Positions 5,830 through 14,515 are shown, counted from the first letter of the stretch. The stretch: DNA of 17,488 nt from Opitutaceae bacterium (GCA_016763045.1 JAESUN010000129.1:1-17488); one strand, 5' to 3'. A program made the numbers and translations. The notes: generated from the letters alone by a model not told the origin.

Positions 5830-7320
5830 TCATCTTAAAAGCCATGCTCCAATCCCTACAATAAAGATAATTCCAACAGCCATATACAGAGCTCCAACAT
5901 TCTTAAACTCCGTCGCTTCCGCCAGAGTATTACCGACAAGACCGGTGCTCCGACCACGCATTCTACCCTTCTTCAAGAACCCGTCATAATGACGTTGGAG
6001 TAGAAAGGTCTCAATCTGGCGCATCGTATCCAGCAAAACACCCACTGTAATCAACATCCCCGTTCCACCAAAGAAAATGGCAATACGCATAGGAACATCG
6101 AGAGAGTAGAGAAGAACATCTGGAAAAATCGCAACTGCGGTCAAAAAGATAGCACCCGCTAGGGTTAGACGTGTCATCGTGAAATCCAAGAATCGTGCCG
6201 TTGGCTCACCGGGGCGAATACCTGGAATATACCCTCCAGATTTCTTTAGATCTTCTGCCATTTGAATAGGCTTAAACATAACAGACACCCAGAAATAACT
6301 GAAGAAAAGGATCATAGTGCCAAAAACGGCATAATAGGTGACCGTTCCTCTCACAAAAATAGCTGAAAAATCACTCAAAAACTGCAAGTCCAGAACTGCT
6401 CCAAGCTGAGAAAGGATCTGTTGAGGAAACATCAGGATAGCACTGGCAAAAATAACCGGCATAACTCCTGAGTAGTTAACCTTAAGTGGAATAAAAGAGC
6501 TCTGCCCTCCAAAAACTTTCCGCCCAACAACACGCTTAGCATATTGGACAGGAATCTTTCTTTGCGCTTGAGTCACTGCCACAATACCAGCCGTAACCGC
6601 AAAGAGTAATCCAAGCATCAGAACGCCTTCATGTGCTTCCAGCCGATCAACACCGATTGGAGCAAAGAACATACGATAAGTAGCTGCCGCCGCACCAGGT
6701 AGATCTGAGAGGATCCCGACCGTGATCAAAATGGAAATACCATTACCCAGACCACTCTTCGTGATCTGCTCCCCTAGCCACATGAGCAGCATCGTTCCCG
6801 CTGCCAAAATAACTGTTGAATGGATGAAGAAACTTAAATTTCCACTGATAACGATGGGGCCGTAAAGATTGAGATCGTATCCTGGGAAAATTTTCCCAGG
6901 ATTTGTCAAAGCACCAATCAGCATGATCCCCTGAACCAAGCAGAGACCCAAAGTTGCGTAGCGAGTGTATTGAGTCAGCTTCTGACGACCGACATCACCC
7001 TCTTGCTGGAGACGACTGAGTGATGGGACGACAGCAGTCATCAACTGAAAAATAATAGACGCACTGATGTAAGGCATCACCCCAAGGGCACAGACAGCGC
7101 CTTTGAGCAACGCCCCGCCCGTAAACATATTATACAATCCAACGATACTGCCACCACCTGAAGCGGTCGTCGCCTCAAAGTAATCCTGTAAAGGCCCTGA
7201 ATCCAGTCCAGGCAAAGGGATATTAGCCCCGACTCTGGCAATAAAAAGCAATGCCAAAACATAGAATATCCTCGCCCGAAGATCCGGAATTTTAAGACAG
7301 TTGGTAAAAGCAGAAAGCAT
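5830..7320 (-). CDS. secY: Preprotein translocase subunit SecY with an added C-terminal hydrophobic segment
   Basis: SecY forms the protein-conducting channel in the inner membrane, used by SecA and by translating ribosomes. The ten-helix family pattern is visible, with conserved GLGNGISILITVGI, the cytosolic loop QRKIPVQYAKRVVGRK, and the C5 loop GGYIPGIRPGEPTARF that includes the ribosome/SecA-contacting Arg of GIRPG. The usual protein ends shortly after RHYDGFLKKGRMRGRS (about 443-458). Here a further 37 residues follow, with a hydrophobic run ALYMAVGIIFIVGIGAWLL (477-495) able to form an eleventh helix. Total length is 496 residues against about 430-450 in most bacteria. It starts 17 bases after rplO without a clear Shine-Dalgarno. 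Confidence 0.97.
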   Translation of the reverse strand: MLSAFTNCLKIPDLRARIFYVLALLFIARVGANIPLPGLDSGPLQDYFEATTASGGGSIVGLYNMFTGGALLKGAVCALGVMPYISASIIFQLMTAVVPSLSRLQQEGDVGRQKLTQYTRYATLGLCLVQGIMLIGALTNPGKIFPGYDLNLYGPIVISGNLSFFIHSTVILAAGTMLLMWLGEQITKSGLGNGISILITVGILSDLPGAAAATYRMFFAPIGVDRLEAHEGVLMLGLLFAVTAGIVAVTQAQRKIPVQYAKRVVGRKVFGGQSSFIPLKVNYSGVMPVIFASAILMFPQQILSQLGAVLDLQFLSDFSAIFVRGTVTYYAVFGTMILFFSYFWVSVMFKPIQMAEDLKKSGGYIPGIRPGEPTARFLDFTMTRLTLAGAIFLTAVAIFPDVLLYSLDVPMRIAIFFGGTGMLITVGVLLDTMRQIETFLLQRHYDGFLKKGRMRGRSTGLVGNTLAEATEFKNVGALYMAVGIIFIVGIGAWLLR

Positions 7321-7337
7321 TGGAGAGTGTGTAGATG

Positions 7338-7811
7338 CTAAGAATCGTCCGAAGAAGAATCAGCAGAAAGAACGATGACTTCTCCTCCAGCTTTTTCGAT
7401 CTTGGTCTTCGCAGAAGCAGAAAACTTAGTTGCGGTGATTTTTAGACTCCGGCTAATTTCTCCGTCACCCAGAATTTTGATCAAACTCTTCTCATCACGA
7501 ATCAGTCGGACAGACTTCAATAGAGCAGCATCAACCTCTGTGATCGAAGAATCCAATCTTTCGAAATCACTTAGATTCACTGTTTCGTAATTAGTCCGAA
7601 ATTGATAGTTATTGAAACCTCTTTTAGGAAGCTTCCGATAGAGAGGCATCTGACCACCTTCGAATCCAAGACGGATTCCTCCACCTGATCGAGCTTTTTG
7701 CCCTTTGGCACCACGTCCAGAAGTCTTTCCGTGTCCACCACCATCTCCGCAACCGACACGCCGACGGCGATGGGTAGCTCCTTTAATATTTGTAAGTTCG
7801 TGTAATCTCAT
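7338..7811 (-). CDS. rplO: 50S ribosomal protein L15
   Basis: L15 is a late-assembly protein whose extended basic N-terminal arm reaches into 23S rRNA. It shows the typical opening MRLHELTNIKGATHRRRR, the Gly/Lys-rich stretch GHGKTSGRGAKGQKARSGGG and then MPLYRKLPKRGFNNY. The C-terminal half (NLSDFERL through the Lys-rich KTKIEKAGGEVIVLS) fits the family, and the end carries a short Ser/Asp run. Its 157 residues are slightly longer than usual. A GAGGGAG ribosome binding site lies ten bases before the ATG. The gap from rpsE is only 20 bases, so rpmD is absent here. Confidence 0.97.
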   Translation of the reverse strand: MRLHELTNIKGATHRRRRVGCGDGGGHGKTSGRGAKGQKARSGGGIRLGFEGGQMPLYRKLPKRGFNNYQFRTNYETVNLSDFERLDSSITEVDAALLKSVRLIRDEKSLIKILGDGEISRSLKITATKFSASAKTKIEKAGGEVIVLSADSSSDDS

Positions 7812-7831
7812 TGTTTCAAACTCCCTCTAAA

Positions 7832-8341
7832 TTAGCTGCTTTTCCGTAGTTTCTTGAAATCTTCTGCCAAACGAAGCTGTTTTAGTCCGTTGAGCGTCGC
7901 ATTCACAACCGCGATATGGTTGTTGGAACCTAATGATTTAGAAAGTACATTCTTTACTCCAGCAGCTTCTAGAACTGCGCGTACACCGCCACCAGCGATG
8001 ATGCCTGTTCCATTTGTCGCTGGACGCAAGAGAACCCGACCACCATCAGCAACACCGATGACTTCATGAGGGATTGTCTCTGGTTTAATCCGGACTGAAA
8101 CCATATTCTTACGAGCCTGTTCCGTTCCTTTATGAATGGCTTCAGGAACTTCATTTGCCTTACCGTAACCAACTCCGACACGGCCTTTTTGATCACCCGC
8201 AACAACGAGGGATGAAAAACTGAAACGGCGCCCGCCTTTGACCACCTTTGCACATCGATTGATGAAAACCACTTTTTCGTGGAATTCAGATTCCTTTTCT
8301 ACGAATGGCTTCCGGGTATTTTTTCTTCTTGAATTATTCAT
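7832..8341 (-). CDS. rpsE: 30S ribosomal protein S5
   Basis: S5 lines the mRNA entry channel of the small subunit and affects decoding fidelity. The N-terminal double-stranded RNA-binding domain has [34 protein letters not shown] and [15 protein letters not shown], the family signature. The C-terminal domain has [20 protein letters not shown] and ends after a basic helix. Its 169 residues are normal. It starts seven bases after rplR; a GGAG lies about 13 bases from the ATG, longer than ideal, so coupling to rplR is plausible. Confidence 0.98.
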   Translation of the reverse strand: MNNSRRKNTRKPFVEKESEFHEKVVFINRCAKVVKGGRRFSFSSLVVAGDQKGRVGVGYGKANEVPEAIHKGTEQARKNMVSVRIKPETIPHEVIGVADGGRVLLRPATNGTGIIAGGGVRAVLEAAGVKNVLSKSLGSNNHIAVVNATLNGLKQLRLAEDFKKLRKSS

Positions 8342-8348
8342 GGGTTAT

Positions 8349-8711
8349 TTAGAACTCCAAACCAGCTGAACGAACGACATCAGCAAAGGTTTTAACACTA
8401 CCGTGGTAGAGACGACCATTACGGTCGAAGACAACTCTTGAAACACCCGCGGCCTTTGCTTTCTCTGCAAATGCTTCACCCAGCACTTTTGCACCGTCAA
8501 TGTTTGCAGAAACGTTTTTACTTTTCAGCTCACTATTTAAGCTGGAAAGAAAGACGAGAGTCTCACCTGTGGTATCATCGATGCACTGTGCATAAATGTG
8601 TTTATTAGTGAAACAAACAGATAGACGTGGACGTTCCTGGGTCCCTGAAATCTTTTTGCGAATGCGCCAGCGGCGTTTCTGCAGAAGTTTATTTTTATGT
8701 TCAATCTTCAT
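8349..8711 (-). CDS. rplR: 50S ribosomal protein L18
   Basis: L18 binds 5S rRNA together with L5 and attaches it to the large subunit. The 120-residue protein shows the basic N-terminus KNKLLQKRRWRIRKKISG, then RPRLSVCFTNKHIYAQCIDD and the C-terminal RVVFDRNGRLYHGSVKTFAD, all typical. It follows rplF after a 55-base AT-rich gap (8712-8766) in which I see no promoter or hairpin. An AGGA eight bases before the ATG serves as a ribosome binding site. Confidence 0.97.
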   Translation of the reverse strand: MKIEHKNKLLQKRRWRIRKKISGTQERPRLSVCFTNKHIYAQCIDDTTGETLVFLSSLNSELKSKNVSANIDGAKVLGEAFAEKAKAAGVSRVVFDRNGRLYHGSVKTFADVVRSAGLEF

Positions 8712-8766
8712 CCCGAAATCCTGTATTTAATATATTCTTAATTTGAGTTATGAATAAGAAGACAGA

Positions 8767-9303
8767 CTATGCAACAGTCTTACCTTCCTTCCGGCGAACG
8801 TATTCACCCACAATTCTGACTCCCTTGCCCTTGTAAGGTTCCGGAGGATAGAAGCTTCTGATCTCAGCTGCAACAGCTCCAACTTCTTGTTTATCGATTC
8901 CTTCGACTTTCAGTTTGGTATTCCCCGTTACGGTCACCTGAACTCTTTCCGGGATCTGGTATTCAATAATGTGAGAATAGCCCAAACTAAGATCTAGGAT
9001 GGAGCCTTTCAATGTAGCTCGAAAACCAACACCATGAATTTCCAATTCCTTGGAAAATCCATCGACAACTCCCTTAACCAGAGAGGCTATAATAGAACGG
9101 GCTGTTCCATACATCGCCTTGGCAAGGCGCGAATCACCAACGGGAGAGACCACAACAGTATCATCCTTTACTTCTAGGCTCACAACAGAGGGGAATGACT
9201 TTGCATTCTTCCCCTTTGGCCCTTCAACAGTGATACTAGAACCATCTATTTCTACTTTAACATTGGTCGGAATGACCACCGGATTTTTTCCAATTCGACT
9301 CAT
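8767..9303 (-). CDS. rplF: 50S ribosomal protein L6
   Basis: L6 lies at the base of the stalk near the GTPase centre of the large subunit. I chose the ATG at 9303, which gives the family N-terminus MSRIGKNPVVIPTNVKVEID and has GGAG nine bases upstream. The frame is open further 5', but that part overlaps the end of rpsH and looks like no L6. The two repeated L6 folds are present, with GRARs-like TARSIIASLVKGVVDGF in the middle and the signature PPEPYKGKGVRIVGEYVRRK at the end. Length is 178 residues, as usual. The gap after rpsH is 13 bases. Confidence 0.97.
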   Translation of the reverse strand: MSRIGKNPVVIPTNVKVEIDGSSITVEGPKGKNAKSFPSVVSLEVKDDTVVVSPVGDSRLAKAMYGTARSIIASLVKGVVDGFSKELEIHGVGFRATLKGSILDLSLGYSHIIEYQIPERVQVTVTGNTKLKVEGIDKQEVGAVAAEIRSFYPPEPYKGKGVRIVGEYVRRKEGKTVA

Positions 9304-9316
9304 CTTGTTTTTCTCC

Positions 9317-9709
9317 TTACCAAACGTTACACAAAATTTCGCCGCCCAGCTTATTCTTCCGAGCTTTGCTACCAATCATCAATCCCTTAGGGGTTGAAAG
9401 AATATTTACACCCAACCCATTGAGAACACGGGGAATCTCCGTTGCTTTCGTATAGAGTCGGCGTCCAGGCTTGCTAACACGATTAATCTCGTTGATCGCA
9501 GCCATGCCATCGACGTATTTAAGCGTAACAATCAAAGTCTTATGGCCTCTTGCGTCTGTTCCTTCGGAAATATCGCGAATAAAGCCCTCGTCCTTGAGAA
9601 TCGAAGCAATGGCATGCTTCATTTTAGAGTATGGGGAGACACATTCGTCCCGTACTGCCCTAGAAGCATTACGTACCCGAGTTAGAAAATCACTGATGGG
9701 ATCTGTCAT
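9317..9709 (-). CDS. rpsH: 30S ribosomal protein S8
   Basis: S8 binds the central domain of 16S rRNA early in assembly and, in E. coli, represses the spc operon by binding its mRNA near rplE. The protein opens MTDPISDFLTRVRNASRA and ends with the family signature LNGLGVNILSTPKGLMIGSKA followed by LGGEILCNVW. Its 130 residues are normal. It starts 71 bases after rpsN; the gap (9710-9780) is AT-rich with no promoter or hairpin I would defend, and no Shine-Dalgarno is evident. Confidence 0.97.
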   Translation of the reverse strand: MTDPISDFLTRVRNASRAVRDECVSPYSKMKHAIASILKDEGFIRDISEGTDARGHKTLIVTLKYVDGMAAINEINRVSKPGRRLYTKATEIPRVLNGLGVNILSTPKGLMIGSKARKNKLGGEILCNVW

Positions 9710-9780
9710 TTTATTTGTTCTTTATGTATCAAAGCAGGTGATATCCAATTCCCGCAATTTTAGTTTTAAAAATTATTATC

Positions 9781-10086
9781 TTACCAAGAAGATTTGGTTA
9801 CGCCCGGGATTTTTCCTTCCAAAGCAAGTTCACGGAAGGTAAGCCGTGAAAGGCCAAAACGTCCAATGTAAGCACGTGGGCGACCTGTAATGGCGCAACG
9901 ATTACGCACTCGAATCGCGGATGAATTGCGAGGCAATTTGGACATTTTGCGTTGAGCCGCAAAGAAATCCTCATCCGATGTTTCAGGATTGGCGAGAGTT
10001 GCCTTAAGTTCCGCACGTCTAGCGGCATACTGTTCGACCAACCGACGGCGGCGAATATTTTTTTGTATAGATGATTTTTTGGCCAT
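9781..10086 (-). CDS. rpsN: 30S ribosomal protein S14, zinc-independent long form
   Basis: S14 is a late-joining protein of the small-subunit head near the A site. It has 101 residues and opens [20 protein letters not shown]. The C-terminal core reads [39 protein letters not shown]. The CxxC pairs of the short zinc-binding form are missing, so this is the C-minus form. It follows rplE by 17 bases. AGGGA lies about 12 bases before the ATG, a weak ribosome binding site. Confidence 0.97.
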   Translation of the reverse strand: MAKKSSIQKNIRRRRLVEQYAARRAELKATLANPETSDEDFFAAQRKMSKLPRNSSAIRVRNRCAITGRPRAYIGRFGLSRLTFRELALEGKIPGVTKSSW

Positions 10087-10103
10087 GTTTTCTATATTCC
10101 CTT

Positions 10104-10664
10104 TTATGCAGCACTACTTTCAGAACGCCGGAATGGCATTCCCAAGTGGCTTAAAAGCTCGTTTGCTTCGGGATCTGTTTTAGCGGTTGTTACGATAGTT
10201 ATATCCATTCCCGAAACACGTTGTTTGTGAGACTCAAACGCTATTTCCGGGAAAATGGTGAGGTCTGAAATCCCAATCGAATAGTTTCCGTTTCCATCCA
10301 TCTTGGAAGAAAGTCCACGAAAATCTCGAACAGTTGGGATTGAAATACTAATCAGGCGATATAGGAAATCATACATACGATCTCCTCTCAAAGTCACCTT
10401 AGCTCCAATAGGCATTCCTTCCCGCAATTTAAAGTTCGCAATGCTCTTTTTTGCTTTTGTAGGGACCGCTTGCTGCCCAGCAATCATGCTCATATCACGA
10501 ATAGTATCCGCGTGAACGCTCTTATCAGCCGTCGCACTGATCCCACTATTCAGGACGATCTTTTCGACCTTGGGAACCTGATGTATGTTTGCGTATTTCC
10601 GACTCTTCATAAGAGCTGGAAGCGTCTGTTCTTTATAAAATGTTTTTAAGAATGGTGCACTCAT
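10104..10664 (-). CDS. rplE: 50S ribosomal protein L5
   Basis: L5 binds 5S rRNA in the central protuberance and contacts the P-site tRNA. The 186-residue protein shows [13 protein letters not shown] near residues 31-43, then [39 protein letters not shown] and [20 protein letters not shown], all characteristic. It comes 60 bases after rplX; the gap (10665-10724) shows no clear promoter and no Shine-Dalgarno before the ATG. In E. coli the S8 repressor site lies at this junction, but I did not find a convincing equivalent. Confidence 0.97.
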   Translation of the reverse strand: MSAPFLKTFYKEQTLPALMKSRKYANIHQVPKVEKIVLNSGISATADKSVHADTIRDMSMIAGQQAVPTKAKKSIANFKLREGMPIGAKVTLRGDRMYDFLYRLISISIPTVRDFRGLSSKMDGNGNYSIGISDLTIFPEIAFESHKQRVSGMDITIVTTAKTDPEANELLSHLGMPFRRSESSAA

Positions 10665-10724
10665 TTTTCGAAGTCAGATTTCCAACCTGACAATTATATT
10701 TTTTAGATAGAGTTCCTTGCTACG

Positions 10725-10991
10725 TTACTTTTTTGCGACGCCGCTTTTCTGCTGACGAGCATCAAAAGTCGTAGCGCGCATCAAATTAGATAAGTGAATA
10801 GAACCTTCGCGTTCAACGATAGCTCCTTCCGGATTTTCTTGGGTCTTCTTCTCGTGACGCTTGATCATGGCCACGCCTTCAACAACTCCACGATTCTTTT
10901 TCGAGAGTATGTCGAGAAGCTTTCCTCTCTTCCCACGGGAAGCACCTCTGATTACGACGACTTCTTCGCCACGTTTTACATGTGTTTTCAT
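10725..10991 (-). CDS. rplX: 50S ribosomal protein L24, short
   Basis: L24 starts large-subunit assembly and sits by the peptide tunnel exit. The N-terminal KOW motif is clear: VKRGEEVVVIRGASRGKRG, followed by the conserved VEGVAMIKRHEKKT. The C-terminal portion (EGSIHLSNLMRATTFDARQQ) stops soon after, giving 88 residues against about 100-105 in E. coli. The last part lacks the usual second half of the KOW-associated tail but reads as an intact gene. Only one base separates its ATG from the rplN stop. A GGAGGT inside the end of rplN, about eight bases upstream, gives it a strong ribosome binding site and coupled translation. Confidence 0.96.
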   Translation of the reverse strand: MKTHVKRGEEVVVIRGASRGKRGKLLDILSKKNRGVVEGVAMIKRHEKKTQENPEGAIVEREGSIHLSNLMRATTFDARQQKSGVAKK

Positions 10992-10992
10992 C

Positions 10993-11355
10993 TTAAAGAA
11001 CCTCCGGGGCTAATGAAACAATCTTCATAAATTTCTTTCTTAATTCACGGGCAACAGGTCCAAAAATTCTGGTCCCTCTAGGATTGCCCGCTGCATCAAT
11101 GATTACGACCGCATTGGTATCGAATCTCAAGTAACTACCATCCGCACGCCGGATAGGTGCTCTCGTCCTAACGACGACAGCACGAGCGACTTCACCTTTT
11201 TTAACGCTCGCTTCAGTATTACTCTCCTTAACGTTGACGACAATCACATCACCAACGCCTGCGGTTTTTTTCCTTTGGCCAAGACGACGAATCATCGAAA
11301 CTTTGCGAGCTCCGGTATTATCGGCGACATCTAAAACTGAACGTAGTTGTATCAT
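10993..11355 (-). CDS. rplN: 50S ribosomal protein L14
   Basis: L14 forms part of an intersubunit bridge and is the silencing-factor (RsfS) binding site in other bacteria. The 120-residue protein begins [20 protein letters not shown], has the conserved [21 protein letters not shown] and the end [20 protein letters not shown]. It opens the spc-type block nine bases after rpsQ with no promoter-sized gap, so it probably shares the S10 transcript. Only a weak GTAAG precedes the ATG. Confidence 0.98.
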   Translation of the reverse strand: MIQLRSVLDVADNTGARKVSMIRRLGQRKKTAGVGDVIVVNVKESNTEASVKKGEVARAVVVRTRAPIRRADGSYLRFDTNAVVIIDAAGNPRGTRIFGPVARELRKKFMKIVSLAPEVL

Positions 11356-11364
11356 AGTAAATTC

Positions 11365-11685
11365 TTACGCCTCACTCTTTGATTCAGACTTTTCCGTTGC
11401 CGATGCTATCGCAAGAGAAAGATCAGGTGCTACTTCCAAAACCCTCACGATTCTCCAGCACTTCAGACGACTAATAGGGCGTGTCTCCATTATTTCAACA
11501 CGATCACCCGGTTTTGTCTCATTTTTTTCATCATGCACATGAAGAACAGTCTTCCGGTTAATCACTTTTTGATACCGTGGATGAGGAATTTTATAAGGCA
11601 CAGTCACTTTGATGGACTTATCCCCCATACGACTGGTGACAGTTCCACTCAGTGACTTTCGATTGTTACGAACTTGCTTTTCCAT
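11365..11685 (-). CDS. rpsQ: 30S ribosomal protein S17 with C-terminal tail
   Basis: S17 is a primary 16S rRNA binder in the small-subunit body. The OB-fold core is clear: RKSLSGTVTSRMGDKSIKVT, then HPRYQKVINRKTVLHVHDE and the signature GDRVEIMETRPISRLKCWR (60-78). The usual protein ends near residue 85. Here about 20 residues follow, rich in Ser, Glu, Ala and Lys, giving 106 in total. It sits 18 bases after rpmC with no evident Shine-Dalgarno. Confidence 0.97.
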   Translation of the reverse strand: MEKQVRNNRKSLSGTVTSRMGDKSIKVTVPYKIPHPRYQKVINRKTVLHVHDEKNETKPGDRVEIMETRPISRLKCWRIVRVLEVAPDLSLAIASATEKSESKSEA

Positions 11686-11703
11686 TGTTATAAAAATTTA
11701 CGG

Positions 11704-11898
11704 TTAAGCGACGGCTTGCTTTTCCTGGTTAATCGTTTCCAAACGTGCTATATCGCGGCGAAGCGCGTTAAGTTCGTGTGTTTTCTCAACCTGTCCTGTT
11801 TGTTTACGCAAACGAAGCCCCAATAATTCCTGACGGATTTCACGGATTTTCTTTTCAATTTCCAGGGGAAAAAGTTCTCTAATTTCCTTTACCTTCAT
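11704..11898 (-). CDS. rpmC: 50S ribosomal protein L29
   Basis: L29 is a small helical hairpin at the tunnel exit next to L23 and contacts trigger factor and SRP in other bacteria. The 64-residue protein reads [20 protein letters not shown], then [20 protein letters not shown] and [10 protein letters not shown], the family pattern. An AAGGA five bases before the ATG is a good ribosome binding site. It lies between rplP (20 bases) and rpsQ (18 bases), the standard order. Confidence 0.97.
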   Translation of the reverse strand: MKVKEIRELFPLEIEKKIREIRQELLGLRLRKQTGQVEKTHELNALRRDIARLETINQEKQAVA

Positions 11899-11918
11899 AG
11901 TCTTCCTTTAATTTCTAA

Positions 11919-12338
11919 TTAGACTTGATCCTCACGAGCCACAAACCGGCATCGAAACGGAATTTTGCTATCTGCAAGCCGCATTGCTTCACGAGCAATT
12001 GAAAGAGTAACACCAGACACTTCGAAAAGCATTACCCCTGGCTTGATCTGAGCAGCATAGTATTCAACAGGTCCTTTACCTTTACCCATACGAGTTTCCT
12101 GAGGCTTTTTAGTTACCGGACAATGCGGGAAGACACGAATCCAAAGCTTTCCTTTTCGTTTCATATGTCGGTTGATCGCGACACGAGAAGCTTCAATTTG
12201 AGCCGAAGTAAAATAACCTCGACCGAGAGCTTGGATCCCGAACTCACCAAAGGCAAGTGTGGCTCCGCCCTTGGCGTTACCCTTGAGAGATCCTTTTTGT
12301 CTCTTTCTGTATTTTGTTCTAGAAGGTGTTAATGGCAT
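11919..12338 (-). CDS. rplP: 50S ribosomal protein L16
   Basis: L16 joins late and organises the A-site architecture of the large subunit. It shows the N-terminus PSRTKYRKRQKGSLKGNA, the stretch FGEFGIQALGRGYFTSAQIE, the conserved RVFPHCPVTKKPQETRMGKG with KGPVEYYAAQIKPG, and the end RFVAREDQV. Its 139 residues are normal. It follows rpsC by 15 bases; the region before the ATG offers only a weak AGAAA. Confidence 0.98.
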   Translation of the reverse strand: MPLTPSRTKYRKRQKGSLKGNAKGGATLAFGEFGIQALGRGYFTSAQIEASRVAINRHMKRKGKLWIRVFPHCPVTKKPQETRMGKGKGPVEYYAAQIKPGVMLFEVSGVTLSIAREAMRLADSKIPFRCRFVAREDQV

Positions 12339-12353
12339 TTCGGATATTTCTGG

Positions 12354-12986
12354 TTATTGGGCGTCTGAATCACTTTTGCAGATCCAGCACTTAATCCCGA
12401 TGATTCCATAAACAGTATTAGCTTCAGCTGTACCGTAATCAATGTTTTCGCGGAGTGTATGAAGAGGAACTCGACCCTGACGCTGGACTTCTGTTCGAGC
12501 AATATCTGCACCGTTCAAACGTCCACCAATCTGGATTTTAATTCCTTCTGCGCCAAGACTCATAGTCATCTGGACAGCTCTCTTCATCGCACGACGGAAA
12601 GCAATGCGGCGTTCCAGCTGCAAAGCAATATTATCTGCGACCAACTTGGCCTCAAGCTCGGGCTTTTTAACTTCTTGGATGTCGAGGAGGATTTCTCTCC
12701 CTGTCATTTTTGAAAGTTCTTCTTTGATTTTTTCGATCTCCTGACCTTTACGACCAATAACAATACCAGGTCTTGCAGTGAAAATCTTTACTCGAACTCT
12801 AGTTGACGCGCGTTCGATAAAGATACGAGGAACAAATGCCATTTTTAGCTTCTTAAAAAGAAATTCGCGAATGCGATAATCTTCGAGTAAGGTCTTAGCA
12901 AAATCTTTTCGATTCGCAAACCAACGCGACTGCCAATTGCGGCGAACAGCTAATCGGAACCCTATTGGATGTGTTTTCTGTCCCAT
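12354..12986 (-). CDS. rpsC: 30S ribosomal protein S3
   Basis: S3 lies at the mRNA entry and contributes to helicase action of the ribosome. I start it at the ATG at 12986, giving the family N-terminus [20 protein letters not shown] and 210 residues. The open frame reaches 27 codons further, but that part overlaps the end of rplV and resembles no S3. The KH domain shows [20 protein letters not shown] and the C-terminal domain has [40 protein letters not shown] and a [12 protein letters not shown] run. The gap after rplV is four bases and no ribosome binding site is visible, so translation is probably coupled. Confidence 0.98.
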   Translation of the reverse strand: MGQKTHPIGFRLAVRRNWQSRWFANRKDFAKTLLEDYRIREFLFKKLKMAFVPRIFIERASTRVRVKIFTARPGIVIGRKGQEIEKIKEELSKMTGREILLDIQEVKKPELEAKLVADNIALQLERRIAFRRAMKRAVQMTMSLGAEGIKIQIGGRLNGADIARTEVQRQGRVPLHTLRENIDYGTAEANTVYGIIGIKCWICKSDSDAQ

Positions 12987-12990
12987 AATA

Positions 12991-13335
12991 TTAGTTAGTT
13001 GAAGATTGGTCCGATAGGACGATTCGGATGTGTGACATACGTTTTTTCCGTGGAGCAGCAGAACCACGAGCTGAAGCCTTGTAACGTTTCAGCACTGGAC
13101 CGTGTTCGATAATGGCCTTTTCAACGACCAAGTTCTCGACCGAAAGGTCGCTGTTGTTTTCTGCATTCGCAATGGCGGACTTCAATGTCTTAGTCAAAAG
13201 ACGAGCCGACTTGCGCGGAATGAATCGAATTAAATCGAGAGCGTCCGAGGCTTTAAGGCCTTGGATCACACGCGCAACCTCCCGAACTTTTTTCGGGGAC
13301 ATGCGTGCATATTTTGTAAGAGCTTGGACTTCCAT
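12991..13335 (-). CDS. rplV: 50S ribosomal protein L22
   Basis: L22 sends a beta-hairpin into the peptide exit tunnel, part of the macrolide-resistance constriction. The 114-residue protein reads [20 protein letters not shown], then [19 protein letters not shown] and the tunnel hairpin [24 protein letters not shown] region, all typical. It starts 29 bases after rpsS with only a weak GAGAAA upstream, and ends four bases before rpsC. Confidence 0.97.
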   Translation of the reverse strand: MEVQALTKYARMSPKKVREVARVIQGLKASDALDLIRFIPRKSARLLTKTLKSAIANAENNSDLSVENLVVEKAIIEHGPVLKRYKASARGSAAPRKKRMSHIRIVLSDQSSTN

Positions 13336-13364
13336 GGTGAATTTCTCGTTCAGATAGGACTTAA

Positions 13365-13634
13365 TTACTTAGCGGTATTAGTGCCATGAGTTCGGAAGTT
13401 ACGCGTTGGCGCAAATTCTCCCAACTTATGACCTACCATGTTTTCGGTGACATAAACCGCCACAAAGTTCTTCCCATTGTGGACGTTAAAATTAAGGCCG
13501 ACAAAATCAGGTGTGATGGTTGAACGGCGAGACCAAGTCGTAATCGGCTTATGCTGACTAGTCTTCGCAGCCTTTTCGATTTTGTCCGCCAAATGGGGAT
13601 CGACAAAAAATCGTTTTTTAATTGAACGAGCCAT
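13365..13634 (-). CDS. rpsS: 30S ribosomal protein S19
   Basis: S19 pairs with S13 in the small-subunit head. The 89-residue protein shows [20 protein letters not shown], the conserved [20 protein letters not shown] and the signature [19 protein letters not shown] near the C-terminus. Length and order are standard. Only three bases separate it from the rplB stop, with a weak GTAAG as possible ribosome binding site. Confidence 0.98.
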   Translation of the reverse strand: MARSIKKRFFVDPHLADKIEKAAKTSQHKPITTWSRRSTITPDFVGLNFNVHNGKNFVAVYVTENMVGHKLGEFAPTRNFRTHGTNTAK

Positions 13635-13637
13635 ATC

Positions 13638-14492
13638 TTACTTCGATTTGAGTTTACGGCCGTTGCGACGGACCAAAATGAGATTATTTGATAGTTTCGA
13701 TTTGCGACGAGTAGGAAAGCCTTTCGCCAGCTGTCCCCAAGGAGAAGTCAAATGCTGGCGACCGCCACCACCCTTACTCTTCCCCTGTCCACCACCATTA
13801 GGGTGATCAATCGGGTTCATCGCCATACCACGAACACGTGGACGACGGCCCAACCAACGATTCCGACCAGCTTTCCCCAAGACGATATTGCGGTGATCAC
13901 CATTGCCAACTTCACCAATCGTAGCGCGACAACTAGAATTAACCAAACGGATTTCTCCACTCGGCATCTTTAGGGTAGCCTGATTTCCATCAATTTTAAT
14001 GAGCTCTACTGCATTACCCGCAGAACGACCGACTTGAGCACCTCTACCTGGATACAATTCAACCGCATGAATTTTGGTTGAAAGAGGAATCGAGGACAAC
14101 GGCATGTTGTTGCCAACATCGATCGGAGCCTTCTCAGCGGAGATGATTCTATCACCAACCTTGATACCACGAGGAGCAATGATATAAGCCTTTTCGCCAT
14201 CCGCATATGCAAGTAAAGCAATGTTAGCAGAGCGATTAGGATCATATTCGACCGATTGAACCTTAGCAGGAATATCTAGTTTTCCTCTTCTAAAGTCGAT
14301 GATACGAAACAATCTCTTATGACCTCCCCCACGACGACGAGAGGTAATACGACCGTAGCAATTACGACCAGCTGTCTTGGAATAAGACTCTACAAGTCCC
14401 TTTTCCGGACGTTTTTTCGAAAGCTCCGGCTGTTTATTCAGCCGCAAAAAGCGCTGAGTCGGAGTTCCTGGTTTGAAAGTTTTAATAGGCAT
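13638..14492 (-). CDS. rplB: 50S ribosomal protein L2
   Basis: L2 is needed for subunit joining and for peptidyl transferase centre assembly. The N-terminal half has KTAGRNCYGRITSRRRGGGH and the middle GDRIISAEKAPIDVGNNMPL. The C-terminal part has GEVGNGDHRNIVLGKAGRNR, WLGRRPRVRGMAMNPIDHPN and a Gly-rich stretch ending in SPWG, where the conserved His of the DHP motif matches E. coli His229. Length is 284 residues, close to the usual 273-278. AGGAG lies ten bases before the ATG. It follows rplW by 23 bases. Confidence 0.98.
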   Translation of the reverse strand: MPIKTFKPGTPTQRFLRLNKQPELSKKRPEKGLVESYSKTAGRNCYGRITSRRRGGGHKRLFRIIDFRRGKLDIPAKVQSVEYDPNRSANIALLAYADGEKAYIIAPRGIKVGDRIISAEKAPIDVGNNMPLSSIPLSTKIHAVELYPGRGAQVGRSAGNAVELIKIDGNQATLKMPSGEIRLVNSSCRATIGEVGNGDHRNIVLGKAGRNRWLGRRPRVRGMAMNPIDHPNGGGQGKSKGGGGRQHLTSPWGQLAKGFPTRRKSKLSNNLILVRRNGRKLKSK

Positions 14493-14515
14493 TAGTTATA
14501 GTCTCCTAAAATCGA

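Noticed and set aside
8767..9375. Longer rplF starting at 9375
   Set aside because: The added 24 residues overlap rpsH and do not match L6; the ATG at 9303 has a good ribosome binding site and the family N-terminus.
12354..13067. Longer rpsC starting at 13067
   Set aside because: The added 27 residues overlap the C-terminal coding part of rplV and do not match S3; [12 protein letters not shown] is the normal start.
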